A DNA stretch of 64,000 nucleotides. Source: G963422565 sp963422565 (GTDB lineage Bacteria > Pseudomonadota > Alphaproteobacteria > MPNO01). Positions 17,226 to 26,602 of this stretch are shown here, piece after piece. The stretch is from positions 1,674,001-1,738,000 of the forward strand of contig OY730228.1 in the NCBI GenBank assembly GCA_963422565.1. The letters are read 5' to 3'. Positions within the stretch are counted from its first letter, which is position 1; every line of letters begins with the position of its first letter. The translations under genes and the position numbers were made by a program. Below the pieces are notes generated by a model. It was given only the letters and a program-made list of their open reading frames with translations. It was not told the DNA's origin and did not search any database.

Positions 17226-18572
17226 ATGACCGTAATCGCCGACGCTCGGTCATATGACGGGCGACCGTCTCGCCTCCTGGATCCGTTCGTTTCACTCGCA
17301 TTCTGGACGCTGGCCGTGGCCACGCTGCTCAACGTGGAAGGGTTCTTCCGCGGATTGATACCCTCGCTGCCCTTCTTCGGGCTGGTCACCGCGTGCTGCG
17401 TACTTCTGTTGGGCGTCAGCCATGTGCGCATATCGCAGGCCCTGGGAGGTCCGGGCGGGTTGATCATCGCCGCGACCGCATCCTATCTGGCGATCGGTTT
17501 CGTCGTCGCGGTCGTCACCGGCACGGAAGCGCGGGGAAGCGGGGCGTACAGACAGACGACATACGTGACGATCTTCCTTTCGGTGACGCTTGCCGCCGCC
17601 GTCGGTAGCCGGGCATTCCTGGACCGGGTAGGATTCGAGACATTCCTGAAATGGGTGCTATTGATCCTGATGGCGAGCTGCGTTGCAGTTCTGGCCTCGC
17701 CGATCCTGATCGACGTCGGTATAGCGGTGCCCAAACAGGGCTATATCGGCGCATCCTTTCGTAATATGGGTCCGTTCGCCGGCCCCAATGAGGCGGCTTA
17801 TATCGGTTGCATGACCGCGTTGCTCGCCATCGCGTTTCTGGGCAACGGCCGGCAGCGTTTCCTCGGGTATCTGGCGCTTAACTTGGGCGTCCTCTCTGTA
17901 ATTCTTTCCGTCTCCAAGACGGGAGTCATCGGTCTGGCCGCCCTATTCGTCTTTTTCCTCCTGTTGAACGGCCGCGACGGCCGGGTCCGTATCCTGTACT
18001 GGTTTGGCGGCGCGCTCCTTTGCTTGGCCCCCGCCTTGTTCGTCGCTTTCGATGGGTTGATCATACTGCATCCCGGTCATCTCGAAAGAGCCTTGGAAAT
18101 CCAACATCTAGCGAGCGGAGACTTCTCCCAGAGTGGGGTCTTTACAGGCCGAACGACCGTGTGGAGCCTCGGCTTGCAGAAGGTGTTGGAGGCGCCCGTC
18201 GTCGGACATGGGATCGGTCATCTCGGTCGCCTTCAAGGCGCCCATTTGAGTTACGAAGGCTTCCCGACAGGTGTCCATAACATGTATTTGAGACTGGCCG
18301 GTGAGGCGGGCATCGTTCCGCTTGCGCTGTATCTGCTCTATTTCTTCTCGCTGTTGCGGCTGCGCTGGACGGTGCCGAAGTCCCTGGCCAGAGACGTCGT
18401 CGTCGGCTGGGCGATCCTGTTCGCTCTTTTCAGTTTTTCACTTCATCATCTTCTGAGCTTGAAGTACCTCGCATTCTGCGTCGGCCTGACCAGCGCGATA
18501 GGCGCCGTCCTGATGGAGGATCTGCGCCGAAGCCCGCACAGGCTGCATGGAGGCGCCCGCGCCACGGCATGA
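17226..18572 (+). CDS. O-antigen ligase/polymerase family membrane protein
   Basis: 448 residues with about 10-12 hydrophobic helices, typical of Wzy/WaaL-type enzymes that polymerise or ligate surface polysaccharide at the periplasmic face. The large periplasmic loop near residues 300-350 shows FTGRTTVWSLGL and GHGIGHLG, then HNMYLRLAGEAGIVPLALYL, matching the Wzy_C domain with its conserved His/Arg. ATG 17226 follows the Wzz frame by about 107 bases. No glycosyltransferase genes are present nearby, so this looks like a minimal or remnant polysaccharide locus. Confidence 0.88.
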   Translation: MTVIADARSYDGRPSRLLDPFVSLAFWTLAVATLLNVEGFFRGLIPSLPFFGLVTACCVLLLGVSHVRISQALGGPGGLIIAATASYLAIGFVVAVVTGTEARGSGAYRQTTYVTIFLSVTLAAAVGSRAFLDRVGFETFLKWVLLILMASCVAVLASPILIDVGIAVPKQGYIGASFRNMGPFAGPNEAAYIGCMTALLAIAFLGNGRQRFLGYLALNLGVLSVILSVSKTGVIGLAALFVFFLLLNGRDGRVRILYWFGGALLCLAPALFVAFDGLIILHPGHLERALEIQHLASGDFSQSGVFTGRTTVWSLGLQKVLEAPVVGHGIGHLGRLQGAHLSYEGFPTGVHNMYLRLAGEAGIVPLALYLLYFFSLLRLRWTVPKSLARDVVVGWAILFALFSFSLHHLLSLKYLAFCVGLTSAIGAVLMEDLRRSPHRLHGGARATA

Positions 18573-18583
18573 AAACCTCGCGT

Positions 18584-20452
18584 TCAAGCGTCGCCGAAGC
18601 CGCGCGCCACGGCCTCGCACATCCGCCGCGAGAACGCGGCCGGGTCGGGCAGCGGCTCGCCCTCCATGATCCGCGCCTGATCGAGCACCAGCCAAGCGGC
18701 GTCCGAGAGCCGGCCCGCGCTGCCGTCGCCGCCGACCGCCTCGGCGAGGCGCCGGATCAAGGCATGGTCGGGGTTGATCTCGAGAATCCGCTTGGCGCCG
18801 CCGCCGTCGAGCTGGCGGTGTTGCTTGAGGAGCCGCTCGAGATGGATGTCCATGTCTCCCTCGTCGGCGACCAGGCAGGCGGCGCTGTCGGTCAGCCGGT
18901 CCGAGGTGCGCACGTCCTTGACCTCCTGATGCAGCGCGAGCTTGAACATGGCGACGACGCTGTCGATCCGCCCCCGATCGACGGCATCCTCGGCGCCGCC
19001 CGCATCGTCCGACGAGAAGCGCGACAGGTCCGCTCCGGCGCGGGTGGCAGATCTGAACGGCTTGCCCTCGTACGCGCCGACCGTCGGAATCCAGAATTCG
19101 TCGACCGGATCGGTCATCAGCAGGACCTCGACGCCGCGCGCGCGAAAGCCTTCGAGCTGCGGGCTGCGGCGGACGATCTCGAGTTCCTCGCCGGAGATAT
19201 AGTAGATCGCCTCCTGGCCGTCCTTCATCCGAGCGGCATAGTCGGCGAACCCGACCAGCCCGTCGGCCGCCGTCGAGTGGAAGCGGGCGAGCGGCAGCAG
19301 CGCCCCGCGCCGGTCCTCGTCCTCGTAGAGCCCCTCCTTGAGCACGGCGCCGAACGAATCCCAAAATTCCGCATAGGACTCGGGCTCGGCCTCGGCCTTC
19401 CTGGCGAGGTCGCCCAACACCCGGTTGACGACGGCCTGCCGGATGCGATCGAGGATCGGGTTCGCCTGAAGCATCTCGCGGCTCACGTTGAGCGGCAGAT
19501 CCTCGCTGTCGACAAGGCCGCGCAGGAAGCGCAGCCAGCGCGGGACCAGACCTTCGCACTCGTCGGTGACGAACACCCGCTTCACGTAGAGCTTCACCCC
19601 GTGCTTGCGCTCCGGATTGAAGAGATCGAAAGGGCGCTTGGAGGGGATGAACAGGAGGTTGGTGTATTCCTGCATGCCCTCGGCGCGCCAGTGGAGAGTC
19701 ATCCACGGCTCGTCGAAGGCGTGGGCGATGTGGCGATAGAACTCCTTGTACTGGTCCTCGGCGATCTCGCCGCGTGGCCGCGCCCAGAGCGCCGAGGCGC
19801 GGTTGATCGTCTCCTCCCCGTCCGCGCCGGAGAGCAGGATCGGGAAGGCGATATGGTCGGAATAGGTCTGGACGATCCCGCCCAGGGTCCCGCTGTCGAG
19901 GAACGCGTCCTCGCCGGCGCGCAGATGGAGCTTGACGGTGGTGCCCCGCCCGGTGCGCTCGGCTTGGCCTACGGTGAACACGCCGCCGCCATCCGACCGC
20001 CAGCGCCAAGCCTGGTCCGCACCGGCGCGGCGGCTCACGACCTCGACCTCGTCGGCGACCATGAAGGCGGAATAGAAGCCGACCCCGAACTGGCCGATCA
20101 GCGCCTTGCCGCCGTCGTCGCCCTCGACTTGCGCGGCGAGATAGGCGCTCGTGCCCGACCGGGCGATGGTGCCGAGATCGGAGATGAGCCCCTCCCGGTC
20201 CATGCCGATGCCGTTGTCGGCGACCTCGATGGTCCGCGCCTCCGCGTCGAGCGCGATTCGGATCCGGAACTCCGGGTCTCCCCGGGTCAGCTCCGGGGAG
20301 GTCAGCGCCTCGTAGCGCAGCCGGTCGCAGGCGTCGGAGGCGTTGGAGATCAGCTCGCGAAGGAATATCCGCTTCTCGCTGTAGAGCGAGTTCGCGACGA
20401 TATGCAGCAGCCTGGAAACTTCAGTCTGGAAGTCGAGTCGTTCCTCGCCCAT
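18584..20452 (-). CDS. htpG: Molecular chaperone HtpG (Hsp90)
   Basis: ATP-dependent cytosolic chaperone, 622 residues. The GHKL ATPase domain shows ELISNASDACDRLR, DNGIGM and GQFGVGFYSAFMVAD; the middle and dimerisation domains are complete. I chose ATG 20452 (MGEERLDFQTEVSRLL), preceded by CGGAGC, over an upstream in-frame ATG at 20515 that adds unrelated residues. A RpoH-like promoter is possible upstream (20488-20516). The gene converges on the polysaccharide ligase with 11 bases between stops. Confidence 0.96.
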   Translation of the reverse strand: MGEERLDFQTEVSRLLHIVANSLYSEKRIFLRELISNASDACDRLRYEALTSPELTRGDPEFRIRIALDAEARTIEVADNGIGMDREGLISDLGTIARSGTSAYLAAQVEGDDGGKALIGQFGVGFYSAFMVADEVEVVSRRAGADQAWRWRSDGGGVFTVGQAERTGRGTTVKLHLRAGEDAFLDSGTLGGIVQTYSDHIAFPILLSGADGEETINRASALWARPRGEIAEDQYKEFYRHIAHAFDEPWMTLHWRAEGMQEYTNLLFIPSKRPFDLFNPERKHGVKLYVKRVFVTDECEGLVPRWLRFLRGLVDSEDLPLNVSREMLQANPILDRIRQAVVNRVLGDLARKAEAEPESYAEFWDSFGAVLKEGLYEDEDRRGALLPLARFHSTAADGLVGFADYAARMKDGQEAIYYISGEELEIVRRSPQLEGFRARGVEVLLMTDPVDEFWIPTVGAYEGKPFRSATRAGADLSRFSSDDAGGAEDAVDRGRIDSVVAMFKLALHQEVKDVRTSDRLTDSAACLVADEGDMDIHLERLLKQHRQLDGGGAKRILEINPDHALIRRLAEAVGGDGSAGRLSDAAWLVLDQARIMEGEPLPDPAAFSRRMCEAVARGFGDA

Positions 20453-20487
20453 GCGGCCCCGCTCCGGTCCTGTGATGACGGCGCAAC

Positions 20488-20516
20488 ATATGTGTTCCGA
20501 GCGGGCGGGGATCAAC
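20488..20516 (-). promoter_or_regulatory. Possible RpoH (sigma-32) promoter of htpG
   Basis: On the minus strand GTTGATC, 15 bases, CACATAT. The -10 matches CCCATNT at six of seven positions; the -35 matches CTTGAAA only at TTGA. Position (36 bases before the ATG) and target fit heat-shock control, but the -35 is weak. Confidence 0.35.
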
Positions 20517-20591
20517 CCCCGGGGGCCAGGCGGCTCCGGCTCCTTCCACGATCGCCATCGACATCGTGGCAGCGGAGGACGATGCCCGCTT

Positions 20592-20618
20592 AGAGCCCGA
20601 CCCGAAACTCGCGGGCGG
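20592..20618 (+). repeat. 27-bp dispersed inverted repeat, copy 1
   Basis: AGAGCCCGACCCGAAACT followed by CGCGGGCGG. The same sequence with one mismatch occurs in opposite orientation at 24624-24650. Both copies are at gene ends outside coding sequence or at a stop, as for REP-type elements. Confidence 0.7.
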
Positions 20619-20863
20619 TTTCGACACGCCGCCGCATAGCGGCCCCGCCGGCGTCGGGAGCCCTCTCACCGGCGCTGCCTGCCGGTTGCAGTCCGCAAGA
20701 GGAGCGCCATTCGTCGCGAATACCCGGCGACCCCGGAACGGCACACCGGCATCGCGCGCGGGTGCCTGTACCGCACCCCAGGGCATTTTCGCGGCAAAAC
20801 GAGAACCGCCGCTGCCGCCCTGCGCGGCTTGCATTCGATCTTGCGACGGGCGATTCTGCCGCC

Positions 20864-23332
20864 ATGTCGGCGAACGGAGCGCGTCCGCGGGTCACCGCCG
20901 TCCTCGGCCCGACCAATACCGGCAAGACCCATTTCGCGATCGAGCGGCTGGTCAGCCATTCCGACGGCGTGATCGGCTTCCCGCTCCGCCTGCTGACGCG
21001 CGAGAACTACGACCGCGTGGTCAGACTCAAGGGTGCCCGCCAGGTCGCTCTCGTCACCGGCGAGGAGAAGATCGTCCCACCCCGGGCGCGCTATTTCCTG
21101 TGTACCGCCGAGGCGATGCCGCTCGACCGTAGATTCGCCTTCGTCGCCGTCGACGAGATCCAGACCTGCGGCGATCTCGAGCGTGGACATGTCTTCACCC
21201 GGCTCCTGCTCGAGGCGCGGGGCACCCGTGAGACGTTGTTTCTCGGGTCGGACACGATGCGCCCGCTGATTCGCCGGCTGGTGCCGGAGGCGGTATTCCT
21301 CGCCCGTCCGCGATTGTCGCAGTTGACCCATGAAGGCCCGCGCAAGCTGACCCGCCTGCCGCCGCGAAGCGCCGTGATCGCCTTCTCGGCCGCCAGGGTC
21401 TACGAGATCGCCGAGACGCTGCGGCGCCAGCGCGGCGGGACGGCGATCGTCCTCGGCGCGCTGAGCCCGCGCACCCGCAACGCCCAGGCGGCGATGTATC
21501 AGGCGGGCGAGGTAGACCATCTGGTGGCGACCGACGCGATCGGGATGGGGCTCAACATGCGGCTCGCCCATGTCGCCTTCTTCGAGCTGGACAAGTTCGA
21601 CGGTCGCGAGCGCCGGCGGCTGGTCGCCGCCGAGATCGCCCAGATCGCCGGCCGGGCCGGGCGCTACATGACCGACGGCGGTTTCGGGACGGTGGCCGGG
21701 GCGGAGCCGTTGCCGCCGGAGACCGCCGCCGCCGTGGAAAACCACATCTTCCCGCCCCTCGCCGCCTTGCGCTGGCGCAACGCGGCGCTGGACTTCGCCT
21801 CTCCCGCCCGCCTGCTCGCCAGCCTGGAGGCGCGCCCGCCGCGCCCGGAGCTCGTCCGCGTCCGCGAGGCCGACGACCAGCGCGCGCTCGCCGCCCTGAT
21901 TTGCAGCGGCGCGGCCGGCGCCAGGGCCGAGACCGGGGAGGGGCTGCGGCTGCTTTGGGAAGTCTGCCAGATTCCCGATTACCGCAAGACCATGGACGAA
22001 GCGCATACCCGACTGCTGGCGGCGGTGTTCGGCCATCTCGCAGGGCCCGGAGAACGCCTGCCGACCGATTGGGTCGCCGCCCAGATCGCCGGCTTCGACC
22101 GCGTCGACGGCGACATCGACACGCTAACGACGCGCATCGCCCATGTCCGGACCTGGACCTTCATCTCTCACCGGCCGGGCTGGATCGAAAACCGTGGGGG
22201 CTGGCAGGCGCGGACGCGGGCGATCGAGGACCGGTTGTCGGACGCTCTGCACGCGCGCCTGGTTCAGCGCTTCGTCGACCGCCGGGCGGCGCTGCTGCTG
22301 CGCCGGCCGGAGGCCGCCGGGCGGCTGGCGGAGATCGGCCGCGAGGGGGAGGTCCTGCTCGCCGGGAAGCCGGCAGGTCGGCTCGACGGGCTCCGCTACC
22401 GCCCCGCCGCGACGCTCGACGGGCGGGCGCGGCGCGCGGCCGTCGCCGCCGCCGCGCGCGAGATCGAAGCGCGGGCGCGGCGGCTGTCGGAAGCGCGCGA
22501 CGACGCGTTCGCACTCAACGACGGGGCCGAGCTGACCTGGGACGGGGCGGTCGTCGCCCGACTCTCGGCCGGCGCAGCGGCGCTGGCCCCTGCCATCGTC
22601 GTGATCGACGGCGCCGAGCTCGGCGCCGCGCGGACGCGCCGGGTTCGAGACCGGCTGTCGGACTGGCTCGACCGCCATCTCGGGGCCGGGCTCGCGCCGC
22701 TCCGCCAACTCGGCGCGGCGGTGTTCGCCGGCGCCGCGCGCGGCCTCGCCTTCCAGCTCGTCGAGGCGTTGGGCTCGCTGCCCAGAGGGCCGATACGGGC
22801 GCTGCTCGCCGATATCGGCGACGAGGACCGGATGCGGATGCGCCGGCTCGGGGTCCGGTTCGGGCGCGAGGCGGTCTATCTCCCGGCCCTGGTCAAGCCG
22901 CGCGCGACCCGGTTGCGGGCGCTGCTCTGGTCGGTCCACAACCGGCTCCCGCCGCGCCCGCCGCCGCCGCCCGGGCTGTGCTCGGTCATCGTCGCGGACA
23001 GGGGCGAAGACGCCTTCTACGCCGCCTGCGGCTATCCGGTGGTGGGCGGCCGGGCGATCCGGATCGACGTTCTCGACCGATTGTCGCGCGCGCTCTCCCG
23101 AGCGTCGCGGGACGGCGCGTTCGTGCCTACCCCGGTGATGACCGCGCCGGCCGGGCTCCCGGCCGCGGAGATCGAGACAGTGCTCGGCGCGCTCGGCTAC
23201 CGCCCGGATGAGGACGACGGCGGCACCCGCTATGTCCGGTCGCGCCGCACTGCGCGCCGGCGCAGGCGGCGAGCGCGGCCCCCCGCATCCTCGCCGTTCG
23301 CAGCCCTCGCGGAGATGAGGGAGCCGCGATGA
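20864..23332 (+). CDS. SUV3-like DExH RNA helicase
   Basis: ATP-dependent helicase related to mitochondrial SUV3 and common in alphaproteobacteria; 822 residues. Walker A is GPTNTGKTH at residues ~16-24, motif II is VDEIQ (DEIQ rather than DEAD), motif III-like SDTMRPL, and motifs V-VI are ATDAIGMGLNM and QIAGRAGRY. A long Arg-rich C-terminal region follows. ATG 20864 was chosen at the family start. It overlaps the S4 gene by four bases; RNA turnover or ribosome assembly is the likely role, by analogy. Confidence 0.9.
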   Translation: MSANGARPRVTAVLGPTNTGKTHFAIERLVSHSDGVIGFPLRLLTRENYDRVVRLKGARQVALVTGEEKIVPPRARYFLCTAEAMPLDRRFAFVAVDEIQTCGDLERGHVFTRLLLEARGTRETLFLGSDTMRPLIRRLVPEAVFLARPRLSQLTHEGPRKLTRLPPRSAVIAFSAARVYEIAETLRRQRGGTAIVLGALSPRTRNAQAAMYQAGEVDHLVATDAIGMGLNMRLAHVAFFELDKFDGRERRRLVAAEIAQIAGRAGRYMTDGGFGTVAGAEPLPPETAAAVENHIFPPLAALRWRNAALDFASPARLLASLEARPPRPELVRVREADDQRALAALICSGAAGARAETGEGLRLLWEVCQIPDYRKTMDEAHTRLLAAVFGHLAGPGERLPTDWVAAQIAGFDRVDGDIDTLTTRIAHVRTWTFISHRPGWIENRGGWQARTRAIEDRLSDALHARLVQRFVDRRAALLLRRPEAAGRLAEIGREGEVLLAGKPAGRLDGLRYRPAATLDGRARRAAVAAAAREIEARARRLSEARDDAFALNDGAELTWDGAVVARLSAGAAALAPAIVVIDGAELGAARTRRVRDRLSDWLDRHLGAGLAPLRQLGAAVFAGAARGLAFQLVEALGSLPRGPIRALLADIGDEDRMRMRRLGVRFGREAVYLPALVKPRATRLRALLWSVHNRLPPRPPPPPGLCSVIVADRGEDAFYAACGYPVVGGRAIRIDVLDRLSRALSRASRDGAFVPTPVMTAPAGLPAAEIETVLGALGYRPDEDDGGTRYVRSRRTARRRRRRARPPASSPFAALAEMREPR

Positions 23333-23613
23333 CCGACCGGACGCTGCGGCTCGACGCCTGGCTGTGGCGCGCCCGATTCTTCACGAGTCGCAGCCGGGCG
23401 AGCCGACTCTGCCGCGACGGCAAGATCCGCATCGACCGCGCGGTGGTCACCCGGGCGAGTCGGCCGGTGCGACCCGGCGCCGTGCTCACCTTCCCCTACG
23501 CGCGGACCATCCGGGTGGTCCGGGTGCTGGCGCTGGGGAGCCGGCGGGGGCCGCCCGCCGAGGCCCGCGGCCTCTATGAGGAGGTCGGCGAGGCGGGGAA
23601 CGGGCGGTGCTGA
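23329..23613 (+). CDS. S4-domain RNA-binding protein (HslR family)
   Basis: A 94-residue basic protein with one S4 domain (LRLDAWLWRARFFTSRSRAS at residues 5-24, then CRDGKIRIDRAVV). The HslR family binds nucleic acid and stalled 50S-peptidyl-tRNA complexes. The start ATG overlaps the helicase stop (ATGA), so the two are coupled and probably act on RNA together. The next gene starts inside its last codons. Confidence 0.88.
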   Translation: MTDRTLRLDAWLWRARFFTSRSRASRLCRDGKIRIDRAVVTRASRPVRPGAVLTFPYARTIRVVRVLALGSRRGPPAEARGLYEEVGEAGNGRC

Positions 23614-24077
23614 GCAGGCTGCGGACGCTTCTCTCGGCGAGACCGGCGCCGGGCGCCGCCACAGCCGGGGACGGGGACGAGGACGACAGACGGCGTCTCG
23701 CCGCCGCGGCGCTCCTGGTCCATGCCGCCTCGGTCGACGCCGACTACGCTCCGGTCGAACGGCGGCGGATCCTGTCGCTGCTGAAAACCCGGTTCGGGCT
23801 CGACGCCGAAGAGGCCGGCGCGCTCGCCGCGGCAGCGGAGACGGCCGTCGACGGCGCGGTGCAGATTCTCGGCTTCACCCGCGCGATCAAGGACGGTTTT
23901 TCCTATGACGAGCGGGTCGCGCTGATCGAGATGCTGTGGCAGGTGGTGCTGAGCGACGGCCGCCTCGACGCCTGCGAGGCCCAGCTCATGCGCCGCATAG
24001 GCGGGCTGCTCTACGTCACCGACCGCGATCGGGGGCTTGCGCGACAGCGCGCCGCCGCCCGTCTGGAGGACGGCTGA
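23607..24077 (+). CDS. TerB-like (TerB/DjlA N-terminal fold) protein
   Basis: A 156-residue, mostly helical acidic protein. It has the TerB repeat pattern AAAALLVHAASVDADYAPVE (residues ~30-49) and LIEMLWQVVLSDGRLDACE (~114-132), with Asp/Glu residues that bind metal in some relatives. Start is GTG 23607, overlapping the S4 gene by seven bases. Function unknown; the position between S4 protein and fdxA is common in alphaproteobacteria. Confidence 0.8.
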   Translation: MLSRLRTLLSARPAPGAATAGDGDEDDRRRLAAAALLVHAASVDADYAPVERRRILSLLKTRFGLDAEEAGALAAAAETAVDGAVQILGFTRAIKDGFSYDERVALIEMLWQVVLSDGRLDACEAQLMRRIGGLLYVTDRDRGLARQRAAARLEDG

Positions 24078-24218
24078 CGCCGGCGCGAAAAACGGTTGGT
24101 TCCCGGGCGCAATCGGTCTAAGTTCCCCGCCGCATTGCGCAGCGCGCCCGTGCGGGAGCGGAGAGCGGCCTCCGCCGGACCGCGGGAAACCACGAAGGGG
24201 ATCGGGAGCAGTGTCGAA

Positions 24219-24557
24219 ATGACCTATATCGTCAACGAGTCCTGCATCAAGTGCAAATTCATGGACTGCGTCGAAGTCTGTCCGGTGGACTGCTTCTATG
24301 AAGGCGAGAACATGCTGGTCATCCATCCCGACGAATGCATCGATTGCGGGGTGTGCGAGCCCGAATGCCCGATCGAGGCGATCCACCCGGATACCGACGA
24401 CGGCGCGGAGCAGTGGGTCGAGATGAATCGCAAATACGCCGAAGCCTGGCCCAACATCACCCGCAAGGGGGATTCGCCCGCCGACGCCGACGATTGGCGC
24501 GATGTGCCCGACAAGTTCGCCCAGCATTTCTCGGAAAACCCCGGCCAGGGGGGCTGA
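24219..24557 (+). CDS. fdxA: 7Fe ferredoxin
   Basis: Small cytosolic electron carrier, 112 residues, with one 3Fe-4S and one 4Fe-4S cluster. The cysteine patterns CIKCKFMDCVEVCPVDC and CIDCGVCEPECPIEA occupy residues 9-59; the C-terminal extension is typical of the Azotobacter FdI-like FdxA family. GGGAG lies 10 bases before the ATG. A carD gene often follows fdxA in relatives but is not seen here. Confidence 0.96.
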   Translation: MTYIVNESCIKCKFMDCVEVCPVDCFYEGENMLVIHPDECIDCGVCEPECPIEAIHPDTDDGAEQWVEMNRKYAEAWPNITRKGDSPADADDWRDVPDKFAQHFSENPGQGG

Positions 24558-24623
24558 CCGGGCGCCGCGGCCCGCCCGGCCTCGGCGCGTCGAGAGCGCT
24601 CGGCACTGCGAGTCCGTCGCCGT

Positions 24624-24650
24624 CCGCCCGCAAGTTTCGGGTCGGGCTCT
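24624..24650 (-). repeat. 27-bp dispersed inverted repeat, copy 2
   Basis: Reverse-oriented copy of the element at 20592-20618 with one mismatch (C to T). It lies between the fdxA stop and the end of the convergent DUF58 gene. Confidence 0.7.
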
Positions 24651-25570
24651 CAGCCCGGCCGCCCGCCGAGCGCCGCGTGCAAGGCCAGCAGCGCGGTCTG
24701 CGGCGGCGTATCCGATCGGTGGCTGCCGCAGGTCCAGCCGACCGCACGGGCCAGATCTGCGAGCCCTCGGCAATGCCGGTCCAGCGCCGCGGCATAGTCG
24801 GCGCGAACGGTCTCGACGCGGCCGATCAGAACGCTCCCTTCGCCCTCGAGCCCTTCGAAGCGCACGCGGCCGCGATAGGGCAGCGCGGCTTCCGCGGGGT
24901 CGACGATCTGGAGGATATGGCCTTCCACGCCCATCACCGCGAAGCCGTGGACGACCCGTTCGATCTCGGGCATCGGCCGGAGCATGTCGCCGATCAGCAC
25001 CAGGCGTCCGTGGCGCGGCAGTGGCTCCACGGCCGGCAGACTCGCCTCGGGCGCCTCCTCGTCGACCAGGAGTTCGGCCATGCGTGCCGCCGCCGCGCGG
25101 CCGCCGGTCGGCGCCATGCCGGTTCCGAGCAGCGCGGCCTGTTCGCCGCCGCGGTGCAACAGCAGCGCCAGCGCCAGGGTCAGGACGGTCGCCCGGTCCC
25201 GCTTGTCCGCCCAGGCGACCGAGGACGAGAACCGCATCGACGGCGAGCGGTCGCACCAGATCCAGACGCTCTGCGCCGCCTCCCACTCGGTCTCGCGCAC
25301 GAACGCGTGGCGCGATTTGGCCGTCTGCCGCCAATCGATCGCTTGCGCCGGGTCGCCCGGCTGATATTGGCGGAACTGCCAGAAGGCATCGCCGCGTCCC
25401 ACCCGGCGGCGGCCGTGCACGCCCTGCGACACCGCCTCGGCGACCCGCTCGGCGGCGACCATGAGTTCGGGAATGCGCGCCGCCGCCCTTTCCGCGTCGC
25501 CGCGCAGCGCCCGGGCCGTGCCCGGCGCGCGGCCGGCGCCGTTGCCGCCGGTCAGCCGAGGCGGGCGCAC
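24650..25570 (-). CDS. DUF58 (vWA-like) protein
   Basis: 306 residues. The DUF58 core is seen: GRGDAFWQFRQYQPGDPAQ then IDWRQTAKSRHAFVRETEWE (residues ~58-97), followed by a von Willebrand A-like fold with CDRSPSMRF (MIDAS-like DxSxS) around residue 110. The start is probably GTG 25570, overlapping the MoxR gene by 19 bases. MoxR-DUF58 pairs act in maturation of protein complexes or envelope proteins; the downstream BatA-type genes usually found with them are absent. Confidence 0.87.
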   Translation of the reverse strand: MRPPRLTGGNGAGRAPGTARALRGDAERAAARIPELMVAAERVAEAVSQGVHGRRRVGRGDAFWQFRQYQPGDPAQAIDWRQTAKSRHAFVRETEWEAAQSVWIWCDRSPSMRFSSSVAWADKRDRATVLTLALALLLHRGGEQAALLGTGMAPTGGRAAAARMAELLVDEEAPEASLPAVEPLPRHGRLVLIGDMLRPMPEIERVVHGFAVMGVEGHILQIVDPAEAALPYRGRVRFEGLEGEGSVLIGRVETVRADYAAALDRHCRGLADLARAVGWTCGSHRSDTPPQTALLALHAALGGRPG

Positions 25571-26574
25571 AGCTTTGCGACGATGTCGTCGACCGTGACG
25601 CCATCGGCGCGGGCGGCGAAGTTCACGGCCATGCGGTGGCGCAGCACCGACGGCGCCAGGGCGGCCACATCGTCGAGAGACGGGGCGAGCCGGCCGTCGA
25701 GGAGCGCCCGCGCCCGGCTCGCCAGCATCAGCGCCTGGCTCGCCCGGGGGCCGGGACCCCAGGAGACGCGGCTGCGCACCTCGGGGATGTCGGTGCTGTC
25801 CGGGCGGCCGTTGCGAACGAGGCCGAGGATCGCCTTGACCACCGCCTCGCCGACCGGGATGGTCCGGACGAGGCGCTGCCCGGCGCCGAGATCGGCGCCC
25901 GTCATCACCCGTTCCGCGGCCGCTTCTCCGATCCCGGTCGTGGCGACCAGCATGCGTCGCTCCGCCGCTTCGTCCGGATAGCCGACGTCGATCTGCAGCA
26001 GGAACCGATCGAGCTGCGCCTCCGGAAGCGGGTAGGTGCCCTCCTGCTCGAGGGGGTTCTGTGTCGCCAGAACGTGGAAGGGGGCGGGCAGGTCATGATA
26101 CCGGCCGGCGACCGAGACCCGTTTCTCCTGCATCGCCTGGAGGAGCGCCGACTGGGTGCGTGGGCTGGCCCGGTTGATCTCGTCCGCCATCAGAAGCTGG
26201 CAGAAGACGGGCCCCCGTACGAAACGGAACGAACGGCGCCCTGCCTCGCTCTCCTCCATCACCTCGGTGCCGAGGATATCGGCGGGCATGAGGTCCGGTG
26301 TGAACTGGACCCGCTTGTCGTCCAGGCCGAGGACGGTGCCGAGAGTCTCGACCAGCCGCGTCTTGCCGAGGCCGGGATAGCCGATCAGCAGGGCGTGACC
26401 GCCCGCGAGCAGCGTGGTAAGTGTCTGCTCGATCACCTGCTCCTGGCCGAAGATCACGCGGCCGACCCGATTCCGGGCCATCGCCATACGATGGCTCAGC
26501 GCCTCGATCTCGGCGGCGCTGCGCGGCTCTTCGCCGATGGGGGCGTCGATCGACTCGGTGGGCAGGTCTGACAC
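25552..26574 (-). CDS. MoxR-family AAA+ ATPase
   Basis: Chaperone-like ATPase working with DUF58 partners. Walker A GYPGLGKTR, Walker B LMADEINRASPRTQSALL, and the sensor/lid region RGPGPRASQALMLA-like are intact. I prefer the GTG at 26574 (340 residues); TTG 26601 would add nine residues and nearly touch the divergent DUF1285 start at 26603. The 28-base gap to that gene means the two promoters must overlap coding sequence. Confidence 0.9.
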   Translation of the reverse strand: MSDLPTESIDAPIGEEPRSAAEIEALSHRMAMARNRVGRVIFGQEQVIEQTLTTLLAGGHALLIGYPGLGKTRLVETLGTVLGLDDKRVQFTPDLMPADILGTEVMEESEAGRRSFRFVRGPVFCQLLMADEINRASPRTQSALLQAMQEKRVSVAGRYHDLPAPFHVLATQNPLEQEGTYPLPEAQLDRFLLQIDVGYPDEAAERRMLVATTGIGEAAAERVMTGADLGAGQRLVRTIPVGEAVVKAILGLVRNGRPDSTDIPEVRSRVSWGPGPRASQALMLASRARALLDGRLAPSLDDVAALAPSVLRHRMAVNFAARADGVTVDDIVAKLCARLG

Positions 26575-26602
26575 GGGCGACTCGGGTTTGGGACCGAACA
26601 AA

